The position numbers and the translations under genes were made by a program. Below are positions 46,664 to 59,050 of a stretch of 64,000 bases of DNA, one piece after another (position 1 is the stretch's first letter; every line of letters begins with the position of its first letter). Where the stretch lies: assembly GCA_030278955.1 (NCBI GenBank), contig JAOANR010000004.1, forward strand, positions 1,860,001-1,924,000. The letters run 5' to 3'. The notes beneath the pieces were generated by a model. The model ran no database searches, was not told the DNA's origin, and worked only from the letters and a program-made list of their open reading frames with translations. The DNA is from Hygrophila difformis (Eukaryota > Streptophyta > Magnoliopsida > Lamiales > Acanthaceae).

Positions 46664-47851
46664 TATATATATTATTATATTTAAGACTTTTATATTGGTG
46701 TAGTTTATATGTTTAACGAATTTATTTTGTTAACCGCTTTACGATTATTTTTCACATTTTTTAAATTATTATTTCATTTACTTACTATTATCCTTCTAAT
46801 TTTTCTTTAATAAATAATAAAAAATTATTGAAAATCTGTATTCGTACAGAACCTAAAGATTTTGTCTATTCATAATGTCATAGATAGTATGAATTGTATT
46901 GTTTGTGTGATAAAATTTAAAAAAGTCAATTGAATGAAATCTATTGCACAAACGTGAATAAAAAATTCACCAACCACTACACTGTTTCATAAAATCATAA
47001 TAAATAAAAACGTCACAGATTACAAATCCAATACATGGGAAATATAAACTGTTTAGTCACATCATAATTAACTCGGATAAAATAATAGTAAATAATTAAC
47101 AAATGCAACAACTGCCGTAATCCTAAATTAATCTACATATCACTTCAATTTGGAGTTTTTGTGAAGAGAAAATGAATTGTATTTGGTTATTGAAAATTTT
47201 TTTCAGTTGTATTTAATTAAATATGAATCATATTTATATTTATATTTCCTTTATTTTACACAACTGTACATTCAAAATCACCATGTAAACAAATGGTATA
47301 ATGAATTACGAATAGAGAGGATTAGGTAGCGGAGAATTTGAGAATCATCTTGACTTTTCAAAAAGCGTAGGTATTAGAAAAAAATTTGGAATAATTAGCG
47401 GCAAAAATTTATAATTTTGAATCGATATAAGGCTGTGTTTTATTCATTTTTTTTGTACGACTAAAATTGTTTCATCTGAATAAAATTATTACATAATGCA
47501 ATAATATAAATAAGGAGATATTAATAATTTTAATGAATCACATCTAATGCTTTATAGTCTACAATATAAGTTTTAGAATGTATGAATTATATTTTTAAGC
47601 TTCAGTGTTTTCCCGTCAATAAAAAATAGATTAGACATACAGAACATATAAATTACAGATGCTGGGCAATAGATTAAAAAAAAAAAATTTAGTGATAACA
47701 ATAAGAATATTTCGACAAAACTATATTTCATTGATCAAATTTAGCAATCCAAAAACAAAAAATGATTAACAATAGAAAAACATAAGCCAAACACGAAAAT
47801 ATTGTCTGATCAAATACAATATGGAATAACATGTGCTCCATCATAAAAAAT
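46664..47851. other. AT-rich spacer, no gene seen
   Basis: Between orphan copy 3 (plus) and F-box F3 (minus). It contains only short frames without similarity. Confidence 0.5.
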
Positions 47852-48750
47852 TCATCTTAAATACATATACTTGGCATTGTCCGGACGAAAAATCCAACAC
47901 TCCCACGTCGCAATGCAAAGGATGCAGTCTGTTTGAACAATCTCATAGTCATCGTCTGGCCAACCTCGCATCAGACTAAGAATATGCTCATTAATGTCGC
48001 ATATTATCTTATGAGATGTATCGAAAAAAGGATTTGGAAATTTAGGCCAACAATGAAACCATCTAATTACTTTTGCCCGAAGCGAAACCAATAATTTCTT
48101 ATCACCGCTGATTAGAGACAACGATCTCGCTCCTTCTTTCAAACGCAGAGCATCATAACTACTAAAAAGCAAAATAGACTTTAGATAAACAGATGGAAGA
48201 TGTCCATCCTTAATGGACTTATCCAGAACTGACACAGCACCATCCAAATCACGATGAACGATATGTTTGATCTGGAAGGTTCATTTTTTAAGGAAAAATT
48301 ATGAGTGGATATAAAAAGTAACAATAAAATAAATTAATAAAAATCAAAATATAATTATTAAATAAAATGCTACTCGTTACCATTGCAGACTGAAGTTTAA
48401 GCATCGGGTTGCCATTAGCCACGCAATTAAGGAAGAAATTCCTCTTCGCAGGGCAACGAAATGGCCTCATGAACATTCGAAACGAATCCATACAACATCT
48501 AGAATAGACTAATGGATGCTTTGTCGCTTGATAAAGGGATTTACAGCTGAAAATATAATAAGTAATTAAATCATATTAATGAAACAAAAACTTTACAATA
48601 AAATGATGAATGGTACCTGTAGCTGGCCGTAAACATTTCATCCAACGATGAAGCCGATAAGCGAGACATTATGTCTCCCAAAAGATCGGGAGTAAGATCA
48701 AGTAACGATATTTGGCGATGCCGACGATAACTTTGATCAGACTGATCCAT
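47852..48750 (-). CDS. F-box protein, At2g35280-like, three exons (copy F3)
   Basis: The model joins 48750-48617, 48546-48381 and 48271-47852 (134+166+420 nt, 239 aa), all GT-AG and in frame. The F-box (LLDLTPDLLGDIMSRLSASS) is followed by the CKSLYQATKHPL block, a helical repeat-like middle (SVYLKSILLFSS) and the C-terminal CILCIATWECWIF motif. Same exon phases as F1, F2 and F4. Expected role: SCF ubiquitin-ligase receptor with unknown target. Confidence 0.85.
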
Positions 48751-49509
48751 CACAATATACTGTATTATCTCTGGATCAATATCGAAATTTTGTGATTCTT
48801 ACTTGAATGGATAAGTCGAGTTTATCAAATGAAGAAATGACGAAAACCATCTGGAATTAAATAGAAGAAAAAAGGTCATATAGTTAACATGGAACGCGGA
48901 CGGTCATGCTCTCCTGTAACATACTTGAAAAGACATCAATTAATTGCAATGGGAAATGGAAAATGATAATGAATCGTAAAAGACGTGATTCATCATATGG
49001 AATAATTAGAAAGAGAAAAGTGGCTTTTGAAAATTATTACGTCATTAGAGAATTAAAAAAAAAATATTTTCTTGAGAAGTTGCATATCTACTAAAAAAAC
49101 TATATAAACATAATTAATAAGGGGTTTGATTCTCGATTTTTTAAGACAGTATGCAAATATAATTATTTAAAATAATGGATTGAAGAGTGTTTTTAATATA
49201 AACCTTAAAATTAATTAAATGATCGAATATAATAATTTAATAAGACATATAGTGCTCAAAATAAAAAGATCCAAAAGCACCATAATTTTAACAACATAAT
49301 ATTTTAAGACGTTTAAAATCATTTCTAAGTACATTGGGAATAAATTTAAAATGTTTTAAGTAGTCGTGCACACCGAAGGTTGGATGTAAGAGATGAACTC
49401 TTTGTATAGAGCATAATTAACACACTTCGGCATTAAGAAATGATTGAAAAAAACTGAAATAAGTATATGCAATATTATAAGTGAATAAATCTATCAAAAT
49501 TACACTATC
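48751..49509. other. AT-rich spacer, no gene seen
   Basis: Upstream flank of F3. Short frames only. Confidence 0.45.
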
Positions 49510-49860
49510 ATATATTGTATAGAGGATTAACTGGACGGGAAATGCAACATACACGTAACAAATAACTATTGCTTTTGCAGATTCCAACAATTACTTAAGA
49601 CAACAAATTGAACACAATAACTTCATTGATCCTCTTATATATGTTTCATAGTTAGAACTCAAAAGGAAAATATACTTCAGATAAAATGATGGAATGTTGC
49701 ATAGATGTCATTCGACATCGAGTAACAGCTGTTAGTGTTGTAAATATGAAATCACAATATTAAATAAAAAAAATGATCGAACTTTATATGGAGTACTAAC
49801 AAAAGCAACATCTGTTAAAAGCATTCGATAATGTTACATATAATTTCACAAAAATAAAAC
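49510..49860 (-). pseudogene. Degraded F-box gene fragment
   Basis: Collinear with F1 exon 3 (GGACGGGAAATGCAACAT against GGACGAAAAAGCCAACAT; AATATACTTCAGATAAAATG and TGATGGAATGT blocks) and with the exon 2/3 junction (TACTAACAAAAGCAACATCTG). Interrupted by many stops and a deletion. No F-box exon. It is the second decayed F-box remnant in the window. Confidence 0.65.
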
Positions 49861-50598
49861 CTTTGACATAAGAATTAACTGGTCTAACGTACAATATATA
49901 GGAATAGATCAATAAAGAAATGTGTCTAAACCAATGGATTATTATTAACTCGATAGACAGACCTGCAATTAAAAAAAATCTAGTGTTTATGTAAAAAAAA
50001 TTTAAAATATTAAATGAAAATATGAGTAATGTCGTGAAAATGAGAACTTAAAAATAAAAATAAAAATAAATAAAAAAAATATAAAAATAAAGAGAAAAGG
50101 GGATATGGAAAAAAATAATAATTACTTTACAATTTATATCTCATATATAATTGTGTCGTATATAACAAAATGTAAAAAAAAACAATACTACACAAAAAGT
50201 CATAAAATATGTTTTTTGCATGTTTGGTCCTATATAATTTATATTCATACAACATTGTATATATTAGCAATGATCAATCTCGATTAATTTCCCATAATCT
50301 TTTCTGCAGGCAAAATTTAACATGCATGAAGATTATTTTGAATTTTTAGACAATCACGTGAATTCATGTTTAAGCGACGCATCCCGCATAGCTTATATAT
50401 ATTTAAAGAAAGATACCAATAAAATACATAAGAAGGGAAATAATATCACAAAATATTATGTCTTACAATTCAAAATTAAAAATTCATATCTGTTTAAATT
50501 ACAATACCAAAAACGAAAGTGCAAATTGTCTAATAAATATTCAAAGCATCGGAGTAAATACAAAAGAGCTTGATAATAGTTTTTTAAAAAGGCACAGC
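49861..50598. other. AT-rich spacer, no gene seen
   Basis: Low-complexity A-rich sequence, including an (AAATAA)n-like stretch near 50045-50090. No gene recognised. Confidence 0.45.
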
Positions 50599-51735
50599 TT
50601 AGTGCAACCATGGGGGATTACAAAAAATCCGGCATTCCTTCGTCGCAATGCACATGTTGCACGTCGTGTCATCGAATACATAGTGCATATCCATATCAAT
50701 CGGCGTTGCTGCAGGGATCGGATGGCCAGGTTTGTTACAAAAATTCAACGTCATTGGTTGAAACATTGAACCGTCAATCCAGACACGTTCAAGGATGAGA
50801 AGCACTTTCTCCCGACTACGAAGCAACAGTTTCTTGTCTGAAACATATGGAATCATTCCATCCAATCCCTCTTTGATCAGTCCAGGATCTTTCGAGGTCA
50901 ACTGAAGAATACACTTAAAATATCTCGAAGCATCATGACCCTCTCCTATCGAACACAGCAACCTTAGAATACACCACTGTCGCCTTTTCATCAATACAAA
51001 CTCAATCTGTACATTTTAATATATTATAAATAATTAATTAATAGTTCAACAACAGAACTTATAATAAGTTGTCTAGAATATATTAAAAAATAGTACTTAC
51101 AATGGTCTGACGCAATATCAAGTCATAGTTGTCTGCTATAAAGCAGGAATTGTAAAAATCCATCTTATTCCCTCTCAATTGAGGTATATGCAGATGAACG
51201 AATGAATCCATTGAGCATCTAAGGAAGACAGCGTCAGATTGTGCAGCATTGAAAAGAGTTTTGCAGCTGCATACATAGTGTACGTTTATACAATCAAACA
51301 ATGATAGGTTATATTAAGATCATAATCTACTTAATAGTTTGGATCAAATAAGAACTGTAGGAAGTAACCTAAATGCCATGGAGAACAAATAATCCAGCGA
51401 ATCCTCGGATACTTTGGCGGCAATTTCATTCAGAATCTCTGGCGGCATGTCCATTAATGTAGTAACGCCGTCCACCGTACTCTCGCCAACGACATTATCC
51501 TATAACAACAAATCCATAAACAAACATACAAATAACCAATGAACCAACAAAATTACATTATTTCCAGCAGTATATAGATTAAAAAAAAAATTAACAACTC
51601 AAAATCCACACTAACCAATTTCATATGACCAAGAGCATATATACTAACATCTGAGGAAGAGCTTCCTGAATCGGACACTGAATCGTCCTCATCCGACAAC
51701 GTATTATTTCTATTTGAAGATTCAGCAGAGTCCAT
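50599..51735 (-). CDS. F-box protein, At2g35280-like, four exons (copy F4)
   Basis: The model joins 51735-51616, 51499-51369, 51266-51101 and 51006-50599 (120+131+166+408 nt, 274 aa), GT-AG and in frame. It differs from F1-F3 by an extra first exon encoding an acidic Ser/Asp-rich leader (SDEDDSVSDSGSSSSD). The F-box is in exon 2 (LMDMPPEILNEIAAKVSEDS), the CKTLFNAA block in exon 3 and the C-terminal CNMCIATKECRIF motif in exon 4. The middle exon is again 166 nt. It is more diverged than the other copies. Confidence 0.83.
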
Positions 51736-53293
51736 TTCCAATACATATCAGAAAACAATCAATCAAAATCCCATTGAAAGAACAAAAAAACGGGAATATA
51801 ATTGCAAATGTATATTTCCCAAAATACTGAACGCAATCACAACAGATCAGCGAAAACAATCTTACAAATAAAAACAGAGAATAAAAAAATCAAATAGTTG
51901 AAATATACAATAACATACCGTAAAACACCAATCCAAATCCTTCCAAATAAGACAAATCCGTAAAAAGCTATCGGAGAACTATATTATATATCGGAAAATC
52001 AAACACGATGAAATAGAAAGATATAGATTCATAGAAATTGCTAAAAAAAAAAGATCAGAACCTAAACGAAGAGCAAGAAACCCTAAAAAATGAAGAGGCT
52101 TAAACAAAAGTAAATTTAATGTGTAGAAGTAGGTAAACGTCATTTCAGTATTGGACCGATTTTTTCCACTTGGAGAAGCAACATACTCGATACAATTAAA
52201 ATATTAATTTTACTTTATAATTTTCTGTTTACTTTATAATTTTTTAATAATACACAAATTAGATAGCTTTAAATTAAATATAGTAATAGTAAAAATAGTT
52301 TTTCACTATACATTAATTAATTGATAGGAACTCAACGTACACTGATTATGCAGACATTGAAAAAAATTCAAACGTGAAATTGGAATCTATTGAATACGGT
52401 TCTTAGTTAATAGTTTCGAAACAATCAATAAAACGAAAATGAAGAGCCAGAATTTAAAAGATCACAATATTTGTATTCAGACGCAATTCAAAATCAATAA
52501 AGATAAATTTATCTTGGGAATAATAAACAATAATAGCTGAAGTATTAAATACAATTTTAGTCCGTTTAAATTACCTATAATTTGTCTTGGATTAGAGCAC
52601 TAAAAGATTTGACTTGAAATAGATTTACTATAAATCTTAGCATTCATGCCATGAATGGACGCAAATTCGAAATAAAATTAATTTATTCATCGTAAAATAT
52701 GTATTGTGTATTAAAGGAACCAAATGGTTGAATTGCACTTTATTTTTTTGAAACCTTAACATTCATGCATGCATGCACCTACATAAATAAACAAAGCAAA
52801 ACATCGAACATAAGAAAATAACAATAAAAAAAATTATACATACACAAAAAAAAAAGGATGTATTCATTGAAGACATACTCATAAAATTTTACAATCGACA
52901 ATACTTGGTAATATAATTTAGGAAACGATATGTTAAAGATTAAAAAGTAATTTATACAAATAGATAGAACACTTGACATGTTTAGATAAATCGTTATAAT
53001 AATTTAACAACAAATAAAGATAGATTTATCATAGAAATAGTAAATATTGATAACAAAATTATTGATTACAATCTGTTTACATTGGAATTACATAAAATTT
53101 GTGAATGGATTAAAAGACTTTTTGTTTGAACTGGACTCCATTTTTCAATATACAAAGTGAAATTTAAATTTATACAAATAAAAATAAATTAAACATTTAA
53201 GCGTAACAAAGAATTCGTTATAATCAATAAAAAACCAAAGGGAAATTATCCAAAACTTCTCATTACTACATCTCGGAGCATTGAAACAAAGAA
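51736..53293. other. AT-rich intergenic sequence
   Basis: Upstream flank of F4 and downstream flank of the minus-strand orphan gene. No gene recognised. Confidence 0.5.
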
Positions 53294-53833
53294 TTACATA
53301 TCTTCATAATATACTCCTGGTCCATATTTGACCAACATCTTTCGAAGGCGGGGGCGAACATTTACAAACCAATCATCCTCTAATCTAGCGATATAAGGAA
53401 CTCCATCATTAAAAAAATCTCCTGATATTTTCTTCATAAAAGGCTCCATGAAGATGACAGTGCTTTCAATGGTTGAAGATGGAAATTGGAAAACATTGGA
53501 GTCACCATTCCTCATTTCTTTCCAACGATTCACTGAGTGCTTGACACGATGTAAAATATTCTTCATCTCATGAATGAAATCCGAGAATACATAGATGATC
53601 TCCATCTCAGATTCGGCAACATCAAAAAATTCCAAAGCCACCCTAAATGTGTCGAGGTCTTCTTCATCCCATTGAACCATTTTCTTATCACGTATGTAGG
53701 CTATAAATGATTTGGCACCCTTGCCAAGATCTCTTTTCGGGAAGAAGATTGATGAGCATACATGCAAACCACTCATCCATGCAACATTCTCGAAAGACAT
53801 CACTGCATAAACATTAGATAGAGTTTGCATCAT
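53294..53833 (-). CDS. Orphan-family protein, diverged copy 4
   Basis: A single open frame of 179 codons from ATG 53833 (internal ATG at 53797 also possible). Similarity to copies 1-3 is seen in FFPKRDLGKG (family FP[KR]G), FFDVAESE, FIHEMKNILHRVKHSVNRWKE and the C-terminal ARLEDDW...VRPRLRKMLVKYG. The N-terminal ~20 residues do not match exon 1 of the others. A splice acceptor-like TTTATGCAG sits just before residue 12, so the true start may lie in an unrecognised upstream exon. Unlike the others it is on the minus strand. Function unknown. Confidence 0.65.
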   Translation of the reverse strand: MMQTLSNVYAVMSFENVAWMSGLHVCSSIFFPKRDLGKGAKSFIAYIRDKKMVQWDEEDLDTFRVALEFFDVAESEMEIIYVFSDFIHEMKNILHRVKHSVNRWKEMRNGDSNVFQFPSSTIESTVIFMEPFMKKISGDFFNDGVPYIARLEDDWFVNVRPRLRKMLVKYGPGVYYEDM

Positions 53834-54824
53834 AAAAAAAATTACAGAAATATGAAAAAAATATAAAAAATATCATAAAAATGTAATTGAGAACAAAAAA
53901 TTCTTCACCTTTGATTATAACTTGTTGATTGCTGGAAAAATGAATACGCAATTCAAAAGACTGATGAACCCTGTAAAAAAGTTAAATCATCAATACATTC
54001 AACAGGTGATGCATAATATAATGGATACAATACAATAAGAAAACATTGGATAGAGTTGTTAAACTTAATAAACAGGAGAAAAAAATATGTAAAAATTAGG
54101 GAATACGAAATGAGAAAAAAATGAGATATCAACACGAATACAATATTCCCTCTGAATCATGTATAAAGATCCACAAATGAGAGCATGTATTTATAGCAAA
54201 TGAGTGGTGGCTATAGAGAAGTGGAGAAGGCATGATGGATTGAAAAACCATAATGATAAATGCAAAGCAATCAATGAATGAAATAAATTAACATCAGCTT
54301 TAAGAAAACTAATTCCGAATTTTTTTTTAATTATAATGGCATTTTCGAAATAATATCAATGTGTGTGAGAGATTGCAAAATTTGTTGAAATGTGAGAGGG
54401 GAGTTCCATTGGAGGGAAACTATGTGTGGGGGAGGCTATTTTGTTATTATATATAACATGATTTTATAGAATTTGAATTATTATTGGACAAAGGTATGTC
54501 TTAAATTGTGTGAAAAATAGAAAAATGGCATAGAATAGAGAATATATATTATTATATTTCAATTGAATATATGAGAAAATTGATAACTAACATATTGTGG
54601 ATTGTTTTATATTTAGGTCTTGTATACTCTAATACTATGAAAGAGTGGTTAGCTTTGTGAATTTTGCCTTTAAATTAAAAATTTAAGTTATAAAATTGAG
54701 AATTAGCTTTAAAATAGTTCTTTCTTATGGTCATCATCACAAACAAGGATCAAGTTCTTAGGAACTTGTCTGTCACTCGATAATCTGCAGCTTTTTTATT
54801 TAGCCACCGTATTAGATTATTAGT
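53834..54824. other. AT-rich spacer up to the second copia element
   Basis: No gene recognised. TTAGT (54820-54824) next to the LTR end would be one copy of the target duplication of the element that follows. Confidence 0.45.
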
Positions 54825-55796
54825 TGTTAGGTCCACTATCTAAGCAAGTGAGGTAACTTTATGCAGAGGTTCACTGTATGTGTTTGAACACCAACAATGA
54901 ACAACCAGATTACGGTATCAAGTGTAATATAAGCACAGCGGAATAAAATGAAGCATAAAGTAAACAGACAACACAAAAAGTTGTTGACCCAATTCGGCCT
55001 TCGGCCTACGTCTGGGGGATACCAATCCAGGAGATTATTTCACTATGTGTATCAACAATGGTTTACAACCACACAATAGGTGAAATAACTTGAATGCCTT
55101 CACTCCGAACTCCAGGCGGATAGTTGTGATGACCAGCTGCTCTCTCCAGCTCTGGTATAGGCTTCCCACCTATTTCAACTCCCCAAAGCTAACCCACTTT
55201 GAGTTTCCCCTGAAGTAACCTGTGAAGCACCTCTCCTTGTTGAGTGAATAAATGTGTTGAAGTCTTCTTCCTGGTTTCACCTTAAGCACTCTCCTTAAAT
55301 GTGTCTCAGCTTCACTAAAGGGAACTGATGAACAATCAGCAAACAGGAGTGCTCAAGGCTTGGCTCAATCTTACAGCAAAGGGTGGATTCTGTGAACACA
55401 AGGCTGAAGATTGAAGTGGCTTTTCTCTAAGTTGTTCTGTAAGCTTGGATGAGTTTCAGAGTGTTTCAAGAATGATAATGGTGAGAAGTATTTGCCCAAG
55501 TCTCTGAAAAATCCTTTTAAGCAAGCAGCTCTGCAGACTTGAACGGTCACATTTCCAATTTGGGAAAGAGCCGTTGCGTTTATGTGAGGGCTTGTTCAAA
55601 TCTTCTTTCCTTAATCTGGGAAGGAGTCCTGCAATGAAATATTAGTATTTCTCCTCCCAGATTAGGAAGTATCCGTTGGGGCTGAAGTCAGTCTTCCAAG
55701 AATTCTTCAATATGCACTAGTAGACTGCTTACACTAGTGTTCACCTATTGTGTTCTATCATCGGTTATGAACTCCTATCAAAACCTAGACTCAACA
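54825..55796 (-). repeat. 3' LTR of copia element 2
   Basis: 972 bp, beginning TGTTGAGTCTAGG and ending CCTAACA on the minus strand. It shares blocks such as ATCTCCTGGATTGGTATCCC with the LTRs of element 1. Confidence 0.88.
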
Positions 55797-55812
55797 ATCT
55801 CCCCCTTTTTGA
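55797..55812 (-). other. Polypurine tract of copia element 2
   Basis: Minus-strand CAAAAAGGGGGAGAT directly abutting the LTR. Confidence 0.82.
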
Positions 55813-56197
55813 CAGGAGGTGAGCCAGTACAATAAATCCAACCGATGATGAACTATTACAATGAAAAACACTGAACAAGAGGTAATACATCCCCAACTAA
55901 ACTCACTAAGCTCTTTAATATATAAACATGATACACAGAGATCTTTATCAACCATAAGCAACATAAGCATTACTGAAATCAGTTCAGTTCACATAGTCCA
56001 GCCACAACCATCATAGACATAAACAGTTCAAAACAAATATCATGCATCACAAACCATAGTCCAAAAGCAGTCCATAAAACAGTTCAAGATTAAAATGAAA
56101 AAGTTTTAGGGTTAGAGAGCTATTACCAAATTTCCAGAGATTGACTTCAGCAGCGTTGGAATTTCTACTCCCCCTCTGGATTATCCTCGCTGTTAAA

Positions 56198-58666
56198 TTA
56201 GTCAGACTTCTCCGTATCATCTTCAGAATCCTTGGCCAAGTCAGGATCAACACGAGAGATTGCATTCTCTTCATCAGACCAAGTATCAGGCAGCAGTGCA
56301 AGGCCTAGTTCAAGTTTCTTTTCAAGCACACCAAGGGCCTCTTTCATCGTTCTGATCTCATCAATACTGTCAGCAAAGATGTCATTTGCTCGATGAAGTG
56401 CACTCTGACTGTTCAAGGATCCATCCGGGCCTGGAAGATCTGGACGTTTCTTTTGCAACTTTTGAGTAATGACAAATTCATTAACTGCTTCAGTTGGCTC
56501 TCTCTTTTCACCAAGAATGCCTTCATATTCCAGAATGGCTGTGATCAAGGCAGGGTAGGGAAGAAGAGTTTTGCCATCATTCTTGATGCTCTGAGCAAGT
56601 TTGCTTAACTGAGTCATTACAAGATAGCCATAGTTGATCTGCTCCATATTCTCAATAGCATATATGAGATGGCACATCTCACGAGACACCAAGGAATGAT
56701 TTGATGTAGGCAGAACATTGGAGGCACAGAATTTGTAGAGCAAATGGAACTTCTGAGAAAGATCCTTAGGACTGATTCCTCGGCCAGGCATCTTCTGAAC
56801 TGCATTCTTTGTTAACTCACGAGCTACCTTATCACTGTCAAAAATAGTTCCTGGTTCATAGATGCTATCAAATGAGACATCAGGAACTTGCAGAAGACTG
56901 TTGATCTTGTCTGTAGTTAGATCATAGATAATTCCTCGGGTGTAGTTCTTTTGGAACCAGGGCTTGTTTTTCTTCAGTATGTCCTTCTGTAGATTGGCAT
57001 AGAATTCCTTAACAAGCTCTGGTCGAGAACTGGTTCATTTAGATGCCCATTCCAGTAGAGATCTTTCCTCAAGATAGATTGTCCATCCAAGCTCTTGGAG
57101 CTTCCTTCCACAATACCTATACTCCGATCTTAACTTCTTGTCTTTCAGAACAAGGTCATAGTAAGAACGATTTCCAGAGTAATAGAAGTTGAAGCTAGAC
57201 GCTATTGCAGGTCTGAGATCTGGCTTCCTGGCTTTCTCAACTGATTTGCCCTTAGAATCTTCTTTGCTCTTTTTCCTTGCTTCAGGTTCCTCTTCGGCAT
57301 CACGAACCCGCTTATATGATTTAGCAGCTTTGGAAGATTGCACAGGAGCATCTTAAGAGTTCAACGGAGTGGACTGAACATCTTCATCTTTCGAACTCTC
57401 TCCTTCAGTGACATGATCTCCAGACACTTCATACTCACTCTCAGATTCAATTCTCTTCTGAACCTTCTCATAAGGAACCTTTGCAACCATAGATCCAATC
57501 ACAGTGGTCTGAGGATTTTCTGGTTCCTCCGATTCTGATTGAGAGCCTTCTTCATCTGATCCATCTTCTTCCTCTGAATCTTCACTGACGTCTTCAGCAT
57601 TCTTCCCCTGAGTTTCTGCAATGGGATCAGTTTCAACCACAATTTCCTTCTGAACTGAATGGTCCTGATCCTGGTCTTGAGCATCACCAGAGACAGCATC
57701 CTTGTCTGGTTCCCTTTCATTAGTTTCCTCGACATTGTCATCAATGATCTGATCTTCCACATGTTCAGTAGAGACAGCAACATCTTCGGGCTTCTTGGTG
57801 GTGTCTTGAACATTCTCTTATGTTGAAACTCTCTCAGTATCCTTGTCAGCAACCTTTTCTGAGACATCCTCCTGAGTAGGTTCTATAATCTTCTTGGATT
57901 TTGGAGCACTTTTCCTTGACTTCTTTGTCTGGCTTGGTCGAACAGCAGGAGCAGATGCATCCATCTTTTCGGAGGTTTGAACAGGAGCATTAGCCGGAGG
58001 AGCATACGCCAATGGAACAGCAGCAATGGCCTTCTCTTTAGACTCAGATTTCGAGGCGGTCTTGACACTTCCAGTTTTGCCCGAGGCCATGGTACCAGAA
58101 ACCCCATCCTTAGTGGTCTTCTCAAAGTCTTTAGGGATAGAGGTTTTGGGAACAGGATCCGAGTTCCTCTTAGTGACACCTGCTTGCCCTTAGGAGGATT
58201 TAGTAGAACTATCAGTAGGTTTTGACACAGATTTTGTACCTTTCTTTGGAGTTCCCTTCCTTTTTGACGATGAGGTGGCTTTAGCAAGGGTCCGCAGGTT
58301 GGTATGAGAATCCATGACTTTTGTCTGCTTCGATGAGGGATTAGCATAAGAAATAGGAGCCTGAGAGTCTGCAACCGCTTGAGAGGTAACCTCCGGAGTT
58401 ACAGAAGTAGTGGCCACAACTGCTGGGTCGGTTACTTTCTCGCCCTCAACTGCTACTCCAGCATTTCGGAGTTTATTCTGAATATCCAATGCGTCCTCAG
58501 AAGGGTTGGACTGAACCTCCGTTTGGATCTTTTCCAGAAGGTTGGTAGTCTTCTTGGGCAGCATGTCTTGCAAACCTTTCCCAAAATCGACTTCAGGTCT
58601 TGGGTGCCTTTTAGGAGCAGAGGATCCACCTTTAGACGGATTCTTTGAGCTGCGTGTGTTCACCAT
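56198..58666 (-). pseudogene. Extra 3' ORF of copia element 2, four in-frame stops
   Basis: One reading frame from ATG 58666 (MVNTRSSKN) to the stop at 56198, about 820 codons. It is interrupted by stops at 58190, 57818, 57353 and 57035 with no frame change. The N-terminal ~440 codons are Lys/Ser/Thr-rich then acidic Glu/Asp-rich, probably disordered. The C-terminal domain is homologous to that of element 1 (FYANLQKD, QKFHLLYKF, SREMCHLIYAIENM, LPGPDGS). Each of the four stops can be explained by one C-to-T change (CAA to TAA three times, CGA to TGA once). No membrane segment is evident. Confidence 0.82.
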
Positions 58667-59050
58667 TTCCGTTCTGCAAACAACAAAACTCAAATACCAC
58701 AAGACTAGGGTTTAACGAAGAAAACGGGTAAAAGAGAGAAATGAATACTGAAGTACAGCAAGAACAGAAAGTAAATGAAAGAGGTTGGGAAAACCGATCA
58801 AATTCCCGAGACTGTAGCCTTCCCGCCATAGCATAGGGCAATGATACTTTCTGCAAGAAGGTCCTGGACTGGCACTGTAGAAAGATTCTTACACGATTGG
58901 ACACATTTGGGCCTGACTGATGGGCCTCTCAATATCTCCCCCTCAACTATATAATTCCTGCAGCCCAACACATTAAATAAAAATAATTGAACAGATTAGT
59001 GGGCTGAGAAATTAACCATTTACACCATGGGGGAGAGTCCAGTAGGCAAA

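Noticed and set aside
49511..49530. Minus-strand TCCTCTATACAATATA preceded by A, a candidate Helitron 5' terminus
   Set aside because: The stretch aligns with the 3' coding end of the F-box genes (degraded copy 49510-49860), so the resemblance to a Helitron 5' end is probably chance.
50105..50769. Plus-strand ORFs of 60-103 codons
   Set aside because: A/T-rich low-complexity translation, partly antisense to the last exon of the F-box gene F4.
54630..54665. Minus-strand TCATAGTATTAGAG, resembling TTCA plus a copia PBS (or a Helitron 5' end)
   Set aside because: Too degenerate, and no matching LTR or partner terminus was found.
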